In this document: one piece after another, positions 45,075-53,555 of the stretch
Numbering within the stretch: the stretch's first letter is position 1
How the letters are laid out: the number at the start of each line of letters is the position of its first letter
Notes under the pieces: generated by a model
The model's database searches: none
The model's input: the letters and a program-made list of their open reading frames with translations, nothing else
What the model was told of the DNA's origin: nothing
Made by a program: the position numbers and the translations under genes
Source of the DNA: Stenotrophomonas nitritireducens
Lineage (GTDB): Bacteria; Pseudomonadota; Gammaproteobacteria; Xanthomonadales; Xanthomonadaceae
Length of the DNA: 64,000 nucleotides
Direction of reading: 5' to 3'
NCBI RefSeq assembly: GCF_001700965.1
Contig: NZ_CP016756.1
Coordinates: 4,268,501-4,332,500, forward strand

Positions 45075-47627
45075 TCAGGCCAGCTGCCGGCTGAAGTCGG
45101 TCGGTGACAGGCCGGGGGCGAACAGGAAGCCTTGCCCGACCGGAACGCCCAGGCCCAGCAGGAACTGGCGCTGTGCCTCTGATTCGATGCCCTCGGCAAC
45201 CAAACCCAGCCCGAGGCTGCGGGCGATGCCGCAGACCGCTTCGCACACCGCCACATCGGAAGGGTTGTCGGGTACGCCGCTGATGAACAGCTGGCTGAGC
45301 TTGAGCCCGTGGATGGGCAGGGTACGCAGGTAGTTGAGGGCGCTGTAACCCTCGCCGAAGTCGTCGATGGTCAGCACCACGCCCATGGCGCGCAGCTCGG
45401 CGAACGTGCGCAGGGTGGCGGGCGCGTCCTCGATCAAGACGCGCTCGGTGAACTCCAGTTCCAACGCGCTGCCCGGCAGGTGGTAATGATCCAGTACCTC
45501 GCGTACCTGCCTGGCCAGGCGGTCGCCGCTGAACTGGCGGTAGGAGACGTTGATCGCCACCCGCATCATGCCCAGGCCTTCGTTGTGCCACTCGCGGATC
45601 TGCCGGCAGGCCTGGTGCAGCACCCATTCGCCGATGCGCACGATGTCGCCGGTGTTCTCCGCATGGCTGATGAAGATGTCCGGCCGCAGCTCGCCGAGCT
45701 GGCGGTTGCGCCAGCGGATCAAGGCCTCGCAGGCGATGGTCTGGCCGCTGCGAAGGTCCACCTGGGGTTGGTAGACCAGGCGGAACTCGTCACGGTCCAA
45801 GGCCTTGCGCAGGCGCCGTTCAATCTGCAGCCGGTCACGCTGGCGCCGTGCCAGTTCCGGTGAGAACACCTGCCACCCGTTGCGGTCGCGGCGCTTGCAC
45901 TCGTACATGGCCAGATCGGCATTCTGGATCAGCTGCTGCGGGCGCTGGCCGTCCTGCGGCGCGCGGGCGATGCCAATGCTGGTGGTGACCGGGAACTCAT
46001 CCTTGCCGAACTGGAACGGCGGGATGAAGGCTCGGGTGATCGCTTCGGCCAGTTGTTCGGGGCGCCCGGGCAGGTCGCGCGCGTCGCAGGTGACAACGAA
46101 CTCGTCGCCGCCAAAGCGCGCCAGCAGGCCCTCGGTGCCAATGGCATCGGCGATGCGGCGGGTGGCTTCGATCAACAGCAGGTCGCCGGCGTTGTGGCCC
46201 AGCACGTCATTGACGGTCTTGAAGCGGTCCAGGTCGATGTACAGCACCGCCACGCCGGAATGGGACGGGTTGCTGAGCCGGGCTTCCAGATCGGTGAGCG
46301 CGGCATCGCGGTTCATGATGCCGGTCAGCGGGTCGGTGCGGGCCTGGTTCTTGAGGGTCTGCTCGGCGTGCTTGGGTTCGGTGATGTCCTGCAGGGTGCC
46401 GGCGATGCGGGTGGACGCCAGATCGCCCAACTCGACCTCGCCGATCATCCGTATCCAGAAGCTGTGGCCGCTGGCGCGCTGGCCCTGCAGTTCCAGCTCG
46501 AAACCGGTGCGTTGCTCGATCACCCGTTCCATCGCCTCGCGCAGTTGCTGCCGCGACAGGCTGTTGAGGCAGGCCAGCAGCTGCTCAAGGTCGGTGGGCG
46601 CGACCTGCTGGCCGAGGATGCGCTGTGCCTCGCCGGTGAGGTACAGGTGTTGCTGGCCACGGTCCCATTCCCAGCCGCCGATATGCGCCAGCGACTGCGC
46701 GCGGTCGAACAGGGCGTGGTCGCGTTTGAGCTCGGTGATGTCACTGAACAATGAAAACACGTGGTCAGGCAGGTCACAGCCGGCCGAAAACACCGGCACA
46801 GTGGTGATCGAGATCCAGATCATGCGGCCGTTCGGCCGGTGGTAGAGGCCGATGATGGTGCTGGGAATGGACCGGCCATCGGCAAATGCGCGGGTTACCG
46901 GCCACTGTTCGGGCCGCAGCCGGCGGCCGTGTTCGTCCACGCTGATCCACTCATCGTTGTGCAGCGGCACCTTGGCGGGCGCGGAGCTGCCGAGGTTGAA
47001 GATGCGGTGCGCGGCCGGATTGGCGGAAATGATGCCCAGGTGGCGGTCGAACAGCATCACTCCCTTGTCGATGGATTCCAGCAGCAGCCGATAGCGGGTT
47101 TCGGCCTGCCAGCGCCGGCTCAGGTCGCGGGCGACCGCCACGATGCAGTGCTCGCCATCGTGTTCGAATGCGGCCGAGTGCACTTCCACTGGAAAGCGGC
47201 TGCCGTTGCCGCGCATGTTGGTGACTTCCACCACATAAGTCTCACCGCGGTTCAGGGTTTCCCAGACCGGCTCCAGGTGATCGGCCGGCAGGTCGGGGTT
47301 GAGCAGTTCGATCGGCTGGCCAACAATTTCCTCGCGGGTGCGGCCATAGGCGCGGACGCCTGCGCTGTTGACGTCCAGCACCACGCCTGTGGCGCTGAGA
47401 ATACTGACCGGGTCGGGCACCGCATCGAACAATGCGGCGTAGCGGCGCTGGGCCGCCCGCCGCTCGACCATCGCTTCGGCCAACGCATCATGGGCGGCCA
47501 GCAGCGCCTGTTGCAGGGCCAGTGGCAGCGGTTGCTGCAGGGCGGTTTCCAGGCCAGCCAGCGCGTCAACATGCGCGGCGCGGTGAGCGCCGTCGTCAGG
47601 TGCTGCCTGCTGGCCGGATACGGTCAT
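45075..47627 (-). CDS. Triple-PAS GGDEF-EAL protein (cyclic-di-GMP turnover)
   Basis: The 850-residue cytosolic protein has three PAS domains (about 60-170, 178-300, 310-420), a GGDEF domain with intact FGGDEF (506-510) and an EAL domain with EAL at 634-636, INVSYRQF, ELEFTE and IDDFGEG (755-757). Both catalytic signatures look complete, so it could make and break cyclic-di-GMP. No membrane helices. Its ATG overlaps the HMG-CoA lyase stop by four bases, so its expression is tied to that gene. Confidence 0.9.
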   Translation of the reverse strand: MTVSGQQAAPDDGAHRAAHVDALAGLETALQQPLPLALQQALLAAHDALAEAMVERRAAQRRYAALFDAVPDPVSILSATGVVLDVNSAGVRAYGRTREEIVGQPIELLNPDLPADHLEPVWETLNRGETYVVEVTNMRGNGSRFPVEVHSAAFEHDGEHCIVAVARDLSRRWQAETRYRLLLESIDKGVMLFDRHLGIISANPAAHRIFNLGSSAPAKVPLHNDEWISVDEHGRRLRPEQWPVTRAFADGRSIPSTIIGLYHRPNGRMIWISITTVPVFSAGCDLPDHVFSLFSDITELKRDHALFDRAQSLAHIGGWEWDRGQQHLYLTGEAQRILGQQVAPTDLEQLLACLNSLSRQQLREAMERVIEQRTGFELELQGQRASGHSFWIRMIGEVELGDLASTRIAGTLQDITEPKHAEQTLKNQARTDPLTGIMNRDAALTDLEARLSNPSHSGVAVLYIDLDRFKTVNDVLGHNAGDLLLIEATRRIADAIGTEGLLARFGGDEFVVTCDARDLPGRPEQLAEAITRAFIPPFQFGKDEFPVTTSIGIARAPQDGQRPQQLIQNADLAMYECKRRDRNGWQVFSPELARRQRDRLQIERRLRKALDRDEFRLVYQPQVDLRSGQTIACEALIRWRNRQLGELRPDIFISHAENTGDIVRIGEWVLHQACRQIREWHNEGLGMMRVAINVSYRQFSGDRLARQVREVLDHYHLPGSALELEFTERVLIEDAPATLRTFAELRAMGVVLTIDDFGEGYSALNYLRTLPIHGLKLSQLFISGVPDNPSDVAVCEAVCGIARSLGLGLVAEGIESEAQRQFLLGLGVPVGQGFLFAPGLSPTDFSRQLA

Positions 47628-48517
47628 GACACTGTCAACGCCCTTCCTGTCTTGCTGCCTGTCTGCCGGCCCAGTCGTTCTGCGAGCCAGTTCCCTGTAG
47701 CGGCCAGCGCCGGCAGGTCCACGCCGGTGCTCATCCCCATGCCGTGCAACATGTAGATCACGTCTTCGCTGGCGACATTACCACTTGCACCGCGCGCATA
47801 GGGGCAGCCGCCGGTACCGGCTACAGCGGAGTCGACCACGCGCACCCCTTCCTCCAGGCAGGTGGCGATATTTGCCAGGGCCTGGCCGTAGGTGTCGTGG
47901 AAGTGCACCGCCAGCGCGGCCATCGGCAGCTCGGCGGCCACCGCCTGCAGCATCGCCCGTGCCTTGTGCGGGGTGCCGACGCCAATGGTGTCGCCCAGCG
48001 ATATCTCATAGCAGCCCATCGCATGCAGGCGGGTGGCCACGCGCACGACGTCGGCCAACGGTACCTCGCCTTGGTAGGGGCAGCCCAGTACGGTGGAGAC
48101 GTAGCCGCGGACTCTTACGCCGTCCTTGGACGCCCGCGCCAGGATGGGTTCGAAGCGTTGCAGCGACTCCTCGATGCCGGCATTGGTATTGGTGCGGTTG
48201 AACTGTTCGGAGGCGGCGGTGAACACCGCCACCTCGGTGGCGCCCACCGCCAGGGCACGTTCGTAGCCCTGTTCGTTGGGGACCAGCACCGGGTAGCTGA
48301 CCCCGGGCTTTCTATGGATGCCGGCAAATACCTCGGCGGCGTCGGCCAGCTGTGGCACCCACTTGGGGCTGACGAAGCTGGTGGCCTCGATGCTGCGCAG
48401 GCCGGTGGCCGTCAGCCGGTCGATCAGTTCGATCTTGTCGGCGGTGGCAACCTGTTGTTTTTCATTCTGCAGGCCGTCACGCGGGCCTACTTCGACGATA
48501 CGGACGAAATCGTTCAT
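47624..48517 (-). CDS. mvaB: Hydroxymethylglutaryl-CoA lyase
   Basis: This enzyme splits HMG-CoA to acetoacetate and acetyl-CoA at the end of leucine breakdown. The 297-residue TIM-barrel protein has EVGPRDGLQNE at the N-terminus and the HMG-CoA lyase signature GTGGCPYARGASGNVASEDV with the catalytic Cys. The start MNDFVRIVEVG is the family start. It follows the enoyl-CoA hydratase by 31 bases and overlaps the GGDEF-EAL gene. Confidence 0.94.
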   Translation of the reverse strand: MNDFVRIVEVGPRDGLQNEKQQVATADKIELIDRLTATGLRSIEATSFVSPKWVPQLADAAEVFAGIHRKPGVSYPVLVPNEQGYERALAVGATEVAVFTAASEQFNRTNTNAGIEESLQRFEPILARASKDGVRVRGYVSTVLGCPYQGEVPLADVVRVATRLHAMGCYEISLGDTIGVGTPHKARAMLQAVAAELPMAALAVHFHDTYGQALANIATCLEEGVRVVDSAVAGTGGCPYARGASGNVASEDVIYMLHGMGMSTGVDLPALAATGNWLAERLGRQTGSKTGRALTVS

Positions 48518-48548
48518 TGAACTGTCTTTGGCTGGAGGAGGGCGCGGA

Positions 48549-49337
48549 TCAGTGCGCGGCCCAACGGGGCGGGCGTTTCTCAAGAAAGGCGGACAGGCCT
48601 TCGCGGCCTTCATCGGAGGCGCGCAGGGCGGCGATCAGGCCGGCATTGGCGCGGTCCAGCCCGTCGCGGTCGCCGACGGCGGCATGTACTTCGCGTACCA
48701 GCACCTTGGCCGATGCACTGGCGACCGGGCCGGCCTTGCCCAGCAGTTTGAGCTGGGCCTGTACGGCGGCATCCAATGCGTCGGCAGCCACCACTTGGTG
48801 CACCAGCCCCATCTGCTGGGCGGTGGCGGCATCGAAGTGTTCGCCGGTAGCGAACCAGCGGCGCGCCTGGCGTGGGCCGATCGCGGCAATCACATAGGGG
48901 GAGATCACCGCCGGCAGCAGGCCCAGCCGGCTTTCGGTCAGGCCGAAGCGCGCCTCCTCGGCGGCGATGGCGATATCGCAGCAGGCCACCAGGCCGACGC
49001 CGCCGCCGAAGCTGGCGCCATGGACGCGGGCGATGGTCGGCTTGGGTAGCTCATCCAGGGTGCGCATCAGCCGCGCCAAGGCCAACGAGTCGATGCGGTT
49101 CTCTTCCTGGCTGGCGCTGGCCATGGCACGCATCCATTGCAGGTCGGCTCCCGCTGAGAACGAGGGCCCGGTGCCGGCCAGAACAACGGCGCGTACCGCC
49201 GGATCCGCGCCCAGCGCAGCCAGGGTTTCAGTCAACGCGGCAATCAGAGCGGCGTCAAAGGCGTTGTGCAGATCCGGCCGGTTCATGGAAAGGGTCGCTA
49301 CTGCGCCCTGGTGCTGCACGAGCAGTGCATCGCTCAT
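48549..49337 (-). CDS. liuC: Enoyl-CoA hydratase, probably methylglutaconyl-CoA hydratase
   Basis: The 262-residue crotonase-fold protein has NRPDLHNAFD, the oxyanion-hole block AGADLQWMRAM and GASFGGGVGLVACCDIAIA. The sequence pattern and the position just upstream of HMG-CoA lyase fit LiuC, which hydrates 3-methylglutaconyl-CoA to HMG-CoA. The carboxylase (liuB/D) and isovaleryl-CoA dehydrogenase (liuA) genes are not adjacent. The start is MSDALLVQHQG with CAGG about eight bases upstream. Confidence 0.85.
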   Translation of the reverse strand: MSDALLVQHQGAVATLSMNRPDLHNAFDAALIAALTETLAALGADPAVRAVVLAGTGPSFSAGADLQWMRAMASASQEENRIDSLALARLMRTLDELPKPTIARVHGASFGGGVGLVACCDIAIAAEEARFGLTESRLGLLPAVISPYVIAAIGPRQARRWFATGEHFDAATAQQMGLVHQVVAADALDAAVQAQLKLLGKAGPVASASAKVLVREVHAAVGDRDGLDRANAGLIAALRASDEGREGLSAFLEKRPPRWAAH

Positions 49338-49420
49338 AGGTAATGCCTGTTTCAACGGTAATCCGACGAATCATAGCGGTGCACGGGTGGGACGCCATGA
49401 CGCAGCGCGGCGATGCTACA

Positions 49421-49439
49421 ATCGATAATCATTCTTATC
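49421..49439 (+). promoter_or_regulatory. Fur-box-like operator before feoA
   Basis: GATAATCATTCTTATC (49424-49439) closely follows the Fur consensus GATAATGATAATCATTATC. A possible -10 (TACAAT, 49417-49422) overlaps its left edge, so Fur-Fe(II) binding would block transcription of feoABC. The A/T-rich block stands out from the GC-rich surroundings. Confidence 0.75.
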
Positions 49440-49462
49440 CACTCTACATAGGCGCCCATTCA

Positions 49463-49711
49463 GTGACGTTGTCAGATTTGCCCCTGCACGCTTCAGCGCG
49501 GGTGGAGAGCGTTCAGGACCTGCATGCAAATGACGCCATTGCACGGCGTCTGCGCGAGCTGGGCTTCGTCAATGGAGAAGAGGTGCGTCTGGTCGCGCGC
49601 GGCCCGGTAGGCGGTGAGCCGTTGCTGTACCAGGTGGGCTTTACCCGCTTCGCCCTGCGTCGCAGTGAAGCGGCGCGGGTCCAGGTGAGCGCAGAAGGAG
49701 CGCAGTCATGA
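49463..49711 (+). CDS. feoA: Ferrous iron transport accessory protein FeoA (GTG start)
   Basis: FeoA is a small SH3-like protein that assists FeoB. From the GTG at 49463 the product is 82 residues, the usual size, with RRLRELGFVNGEEVRLVARGPVGGEPLLYQVGFTRFALRR as the core. The GTG is chosen because the longer frame would start upstream of the Fur-box-like site. Overlaps feoB by four bases. Confidence 0.9.
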   Translation: MTLSDLPLHASARVESVQDLHANDAIARRLRELGFVNGEEVRLVARGPVGGEPLLYQVGFTRFALRRSEAARVQVSAEGAQS

Positions 49712-51564
49712 GTACGGCAGTTGCACGGTTGGCCCTGGTCGGCAACCCGAACAGCGGCAAGACCGCGCTGTTCAACCAGTTGACCGGCAGCCGCCAGAAG
49801 GTGGCCAACTACAGCGGTGTCACCGTGGAGCGCAAGGAAGGCCGCATGCGCGGGCCGTCCGGGCAGGAATACGCGGTATTGGACCTGCCAGGCGCCTACA
49901 GCCTGCAGCCGGCCAGTCTGGACGAGGCGATCACCCGTGACCTGTGCCGTGGCTTCTACCCCGGCGAAGCCGCTCCGGATGCGCTGATCTGCGTCATCGA
50001 CGCCACCAACCTGCGCTTGCACCTGCGTTTCGCGCTGGAAGTGCGTGAGCTGGGCAGGCCGATGGTGGTGGCTTTGAACATGGTCGATGCGGCGCGCAAA
50101 CGTGGCATCGAGATCGATGTGCCAGCGCTGGAAAAGGCGCTTGGCGTGCCGGTGGTGGAGACCGTGGCGGTTCGCCACAACGGCGCCCGCGCGCTGGTCG
50201 AGCGCATCGATGCGCTGGTGCCGCAACTGGACGCGATGCCGGTGCACCCGGTCGAACCTGGCGCTGACTACCACGTGCAGGTGCGCGATATCCTGGCATC
50301 GGCCGTGCGCATGCCCGCGCCGACCGCCAAGGTGGACGACGCGCTGGACCGCTGGTTGCTGCACCCGGTCTACGGCCTGATGACCCTGGCCGTGGTCATG
50401 TTCCTTATTTTCCAGGCGGTGTATGCCTGGGCTACGCCGTTGATGGACGGTATCGAGGCCGGTTTCGCCTGGCTGGGGCAGTTCGCGGCGGCCAATCTGC
50501 CGGAAGGGCCGCTGAGCAGCCTGCTGGTGGACGGCATCATTGCCGGTGTCGGTGGTGTGCTGGTGTTCCTGCCGCAGATCTTGATCCTGTTCGCCTTCAT
50601 TCTGGCCCTGGAAGAATCCGGCTATCTGCCGCGCGCTGCTTTCCTGCTTGATCGGATGATGGCGGCGGCGGGTTTGTCGGGGCGTTCGTTCATCCCGCTG
50701 CTGTCCAGCTTCGCCTGCGCGGTGCCGGGCATCATGTCGACCCGCTCGATCCAGGACCCGCGTGACCGCCTGGCCACCATTCTGGTGGCGCCGCTGATGA
50801 CCTGCTCAGCACGCCTGCCGGTGTATGCGCTGCTGATCGGCGCCTTCATCCCGGCGAAGACCGTGTGGGGCGTGTTCAACCAGCAGGGTCTGGTGCTGTT
50901 TGCGCTGTACGTGGCGGGCATCCTCAGTGCGCTGGTGATGTCGTGGACGATGAAGAAGTTCCGCCGCGACAAGAGCGAGCATCCGCTGATGCTGGAGCTG
51001 CCGTCCTACCGGCTGCCCAACCCGCGCGACCTGCTGGTAGGCCTGTACGAACGCGCGATGATCTTCCTCAAGCGCGTCGGCGGCATCATCCTGTCGCTGA
51101 CCATCCTGCTGTGGTTCCTGCTGTCGTACCCGGGTGCGCCGGAGAACGCGACCATGCCGGCCATCGATTACAGCTTCGCCGGCCAGATCGGTCATGCGAT
51201 GGCGGTGATCTTCGCTCCGCTGGGCTTCAACTGGCAGATCTGCATTGCCTTGATTCCCGGCATGGGGGCGCGTGAGGTGGCGGTGTCCTCGCTGGCCACG
51301 ATCTACGCGCTGTCCGCTGCAGATGACGACGCCGCCATCCAGGCACTGACCCCGGTGATCAGCGACGGCTGGACGCTGGCGACCGGCCTGTCGCTGATGG
51401 TGTGGTTCATCTACGCGCCGATGTGCATTTCCACTTTGGCCACCATCAAGCGCGAGACCAACTCGTGGAAGCAGATGGCCTTTGCCACGGTGTACCTGTT
51501 TGGCGCGGCCTATCTGGCGGCGTTCGTCACCTACCAGGTGGCAGTGGCGTTGGGAGCCGGCTGA
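49708..51564 (+). CDS. feoB: Ferrous iron transporter FeoB
   Basis: FeoB is the inner membrane Fe(II) transporter with a cytosolic GTPase. The 618-residue protein has G1 GNPNSGKT, a DLPGAYSL G3 region, NMVD (G4), then a membrane domain with the two gate motifs (CAVPGIMSTRSI and MTCSARLPVYALLI). It is shorter than E. coli FeoB (773), mainly in the spacer and membrane loops. AAGGAG lies seven bases before the ATG. Confidence 0.95.
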   Translation: MSTAVARLALVGNPNSGKTALFNQLTGSRQKVANYSGVTVERKEGRMRGPSGQEYAVLDLPGAYSLQPASLDEAITRDLCRGFYPGEAAPDALICVIDATNLRLHLRFALEVRELGRPMVVALNMVDAARKRGIEIDVPALEKALGVPVVETVAVRHNGARALVERIDALVPQLDAMPVHPVEPGADYHVQVRDILASAVRMPAPTAKVDDALDRWLLHPVYGLMTLAVVMFLIFQAVYAWATPLMDGIEAGFAWLGQFAAANLPEGPLSSLLVDGIIAGVGGVLVFLPQILILFAFILALEESGYLPRAAFLLDRMMAAAGLSGRSFIPLLSSFACAVPGIMSTRSIQDPRDRLATILVAPLMTCSARLPVYALLIGAFIPAKTVWGVFNQQGLVLFALYVAGILSALVMSWTMKKFRRDKSEHPLMLELPSYRLPNPRDLLVGLYERAMIFLKRVGGIILSLTILLWFLLSYPGAPENATMPAIDYSFAGQIGHAMAVIFAPLGFNWQICIALIPGMGAREVAVSSLATIYALSAADDDAAIQALTPVISDGWTLATGLSLMVWFIYAPMCISTLATIKRETNSWKQMAFATVYLFGAAYLAAFVTYQVAVALGAG

Positions 51565-51565
51565 G

Positions 51566-51826
51566 ATGGACAAGAGCCTGTTGCTGCAACTGCAATATCT
51601 GATCATCGCCGTGGCGGTGCTGGTCAGTGCCTGGGTGGTGCTGAAGAAGCAGTTCCCGGGTGTATTGCGCAAGCTGCGTGGCGTATTGGCGTTGTGGCTG
51701 GTGCGGCCGCAGCGTTCGCCGCGCCTGCAGGCCTGGGGGCGCCGCCTGGCGCCGCCGGCGGCCAGTAGTGGCGGTGCCTGTGGCGGTTGCAGCAGTTGCG
51801 GGCCCAGCGAGCCGAAACAACATTGA
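51566..51826 (+). CDS. Small Feo-linked membrane protein with Cys-rich tail (DUF6587-like)
   Basis: The 86-residue protein has one membrane helix (about residues 8-28), a basic stretch and a C-terminal GGACGGCSSCG motif. It starts one base after the feoB stop. Cys-rich small proteins with feoB are known in several phyla (FeoC, FeoB-associated), and the four Cys could hold iron or an Fe-S cluster; that is inferred. I believe it falls in DUF6587 but cannot confirm. Confidence 0.8.
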   Translation: MDKSLLLQLQYLIIAVAVLVSAWVVLKKQFPGVLRKLRGVLALWLVRPQRSPRLQAWGRRLAPPAASSGGACGGCSSCGPSEPKQH

Positions 51827-51838
51827 GCGATACGACGG

Positions 51839-51860
51839 CGCCGGGTTATCCCGGCGTTTT
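51839..51860 (+). terminator. Intrinsic terminator of feoAB operon
   Basis: CGCCGGG, loop TTAT, CCCGGCG, then TTTT. It lies 13 bases after the stop of the Cys-rich protein. Confidence 0.85.
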
Positions 51861-52029
51861 CGTATCTGCGGCATGCGCCAGTTGATCCGCTGTTGGTCGA
51901 GCCGGGATGAGCCGTCATGGGCAAGGCAGTGCAGGGCAGGCGCGGTACGCCGGGGTTTTGGGCTGTGCCTGTCGATAAGCGCCGGCTGTACACTGTGGCG
52001 ATTGCAGGAAGCAACCGGGGGGTGTTGGC

Positions 52030-52536
52030 ATGAAGTCGTTTATCGGAATTGTGGCACTGGTCGTGGTGCTGGCGGTGTGTGCGTCGGTATATCTGCGTGG
52101 TGGCAACAAGATCAATCAGGACCAGGTGCGCGCGCTGTACCAGCGTACTGACCTCGCCATTGCGGCAAGCGATGACAAGCCCTTGTGCGAGATGTTGTCA
52201 GAGGACTATGTGCAGACCACGGCGACCAAGACCGAATCCGCACAGGCCGAGGAGAGCCATGATCGCGCGCAATCCTGCGCAGCACTGGCGCAGAGCATGC
52301 AGCAGCTGCGTCAGCTGCGCGAAATGTTCGGCGGGCGCATGCCGCTGCGCTACGAGCAGACGGTCGGTGATATCCGCATTGCCAGTGACGGTCGGTCGGC
52401 TGAGGTCGAGGTGTCGGCCATTGTTGAAATGGCGGGCGTGCGCATGGTCAGCCGTGGTCGCGATACCGTCGAACGCAGGCGCTGGCGCACCTATCTGACC
52501 AGCAGCCGCGCCGTTACCCATGTTGGGCGGATGTAA
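52030..52536 (+). CDS. Membrane-anchored protein of unknown function, possibly NTF2-like
   Basis: The 168-residue protein has an N-terminal membrane helix (about residues 3-22). A domain follows with a QVRALYQRTDLAIAASDDKPLCEML start and alternating beta strands (IRIASDGRSAEVEVSAIVEMAG), which looks like an NTF2/SnoaL fold. No catalytic motif is recognised. It lies between the feo terminator and dapB and may be monocistronic. Confidence 0.6.
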   Translation: MKSFIGIVALVVVLAVCASVYLRGGNKINQDQVRALYQRTDLAIAASDDKPLCEMLSEDYVQTTATKTESAQAEESHDRAQSCAALAQSMQQLRQLREMFGGRMPLRYEQTVGDIRIASDGRSAEVEVSAIVEMAGVRMVSRGRDTVERRRWRTYLTSSRAVTHVGRM

Positions 52537-52586
52537 CCATGCAGCGCGCTTGTGTCCGGGACGCTTGAGGCGTTAGCGTTCTGCCC

Positions 52587-53318
52587 ATGAATACGACTCC
52601 CACCCGTTTGTTGATCCACGGTGCCTCCGGGCGCATGGGTCAGGCCCTGCTGCGTCTTGCGGCAGAAGATTCCTCGTTGCAGGTGGTTGCTGCGGTAGTG
52701 CGCAAACCGCCGATCCAGCGTGTGATCGATGGCATCCCGCACTTTGCCGCCAGTGAGCTGGCCGGCGCGCCGGTCTTTGATGTGGCGATCGACTTCAGCC
52801 TGCCCGAAGGGTTTGACCCGATTCTGGCGCTGTGTGCGGAGCGGGGCGTGGGCCTGGTCTCGGGTACTACCGGTATCAGTGACCAACAGCAGGCGGCGCT
52901 GGCCGCGGCAGCGGCCAGGATTCCACTGGTTTGGGCGACCAATTTCAGCCTGGGCGTGGCAGTGCTGGCCGAGCTGGTGGAGCGGGCGGCGGCGGCGTTG
53001 CCGGGCTGGGACTGCGACATCGTCGAGTCGCACCATGTGCACAAGAAGGACGCGCCTTCGGGCACCGCGCTGACGTTGGGCGAATCGGCGCTGCACGGTG
53101 GCGCGGAGCCGCGCTACGCCAGCCTGCGTGCCGGTGACATCATCGGCGAGCATTTCGTGCAGTTCACCGGCCTGGGCGAGCGGGTAGAGCTGGTGCACCG
53201 GGCTACCAACCGCGACATTTTCGCGCGCGGCGCGCTGCATGCGGCCAAACAGCTGCGCCAGCGCAGCCCGGGGCAATACCGGGTACGCGACCTGTTGGGA
53301 AACGTGACGCAGGCCTGA
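52587..53318 (+). CDS. dapB: 4-hydroxy-tetrahydrodipicolinate reductase DapB
   Basis: DapB reduces the DapA product in lysine and diaminopimelate synthesis. The 243-residue protein has the nucleotide motif GASGRMGQALL, SGTTGISDQQ, and the catalytic block ESHHVHKKDAPSGTA. It is shorter than E. coli DapB (273), with the loss around the loop before IDFSLPEG. It precedes carA, a common order in gammaproteobacteria. Confidence 0.95.
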   Translation: MNTTPTRLLIHGASGRMGQALLRLAAEDSSLQVVAAVVRKPPIQRVIDGIPHFAASELAGAPVFDVAIDFSLPEGFDPILALCAERGVGLVSGTTGISDQQQAALAAAAARIPLVWATNFSLGVAVLAELVERAAAALPGWDCDIVESHHVHKKDAPSGTALTLGESALHGGAEPRYASLRAGDIIGEHFVQFTGLGERVELVHRATNRDIFARGALHAAKQLRQRSPGQYRVRDLLGNVTQA

Positions 53319-53422
53319 GAAAGCTGAATGTGGGGCATCATCGCTCCGGAAAATGGTTCGGCTTGTGCCTGAACAGCTGAAGGAAAGCGCACGGGGCGCT
53401 GGCGTTGGTGCCCCCTTGCCTT

Positions 53423-53500
53423 TACAATTCCGGCTCGCCGAAACACGTTAGCCGGACCGGTTCCCAGACCGCCGTCCGCGCTTTTTTGCAACCGGTTTTT
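53423..53500 (+). promoter_or_regulatory. carA leader: possible -10 and hairpin with T run
   Basis: A TACAAT hexamer (53423-53428) could be the -10 of carA. Downstream, ACCGGTT (53456-53462) pairs with AACCGGT (53490-53496), directly followed by a T run to 53500. This is upstream of the carA start and resembles an attenuator. The loop holds a second T run. Function is inferred; pyrimidine- or arginine-linked attenuation would be expected for carAB. Confidence 0.4.
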
Positions 53501-53555
53501 GACCGTGAACGCAGGCGTGGCTTCGGAGTCCCCCGGTAGCCAAAGTGAGATTCCC

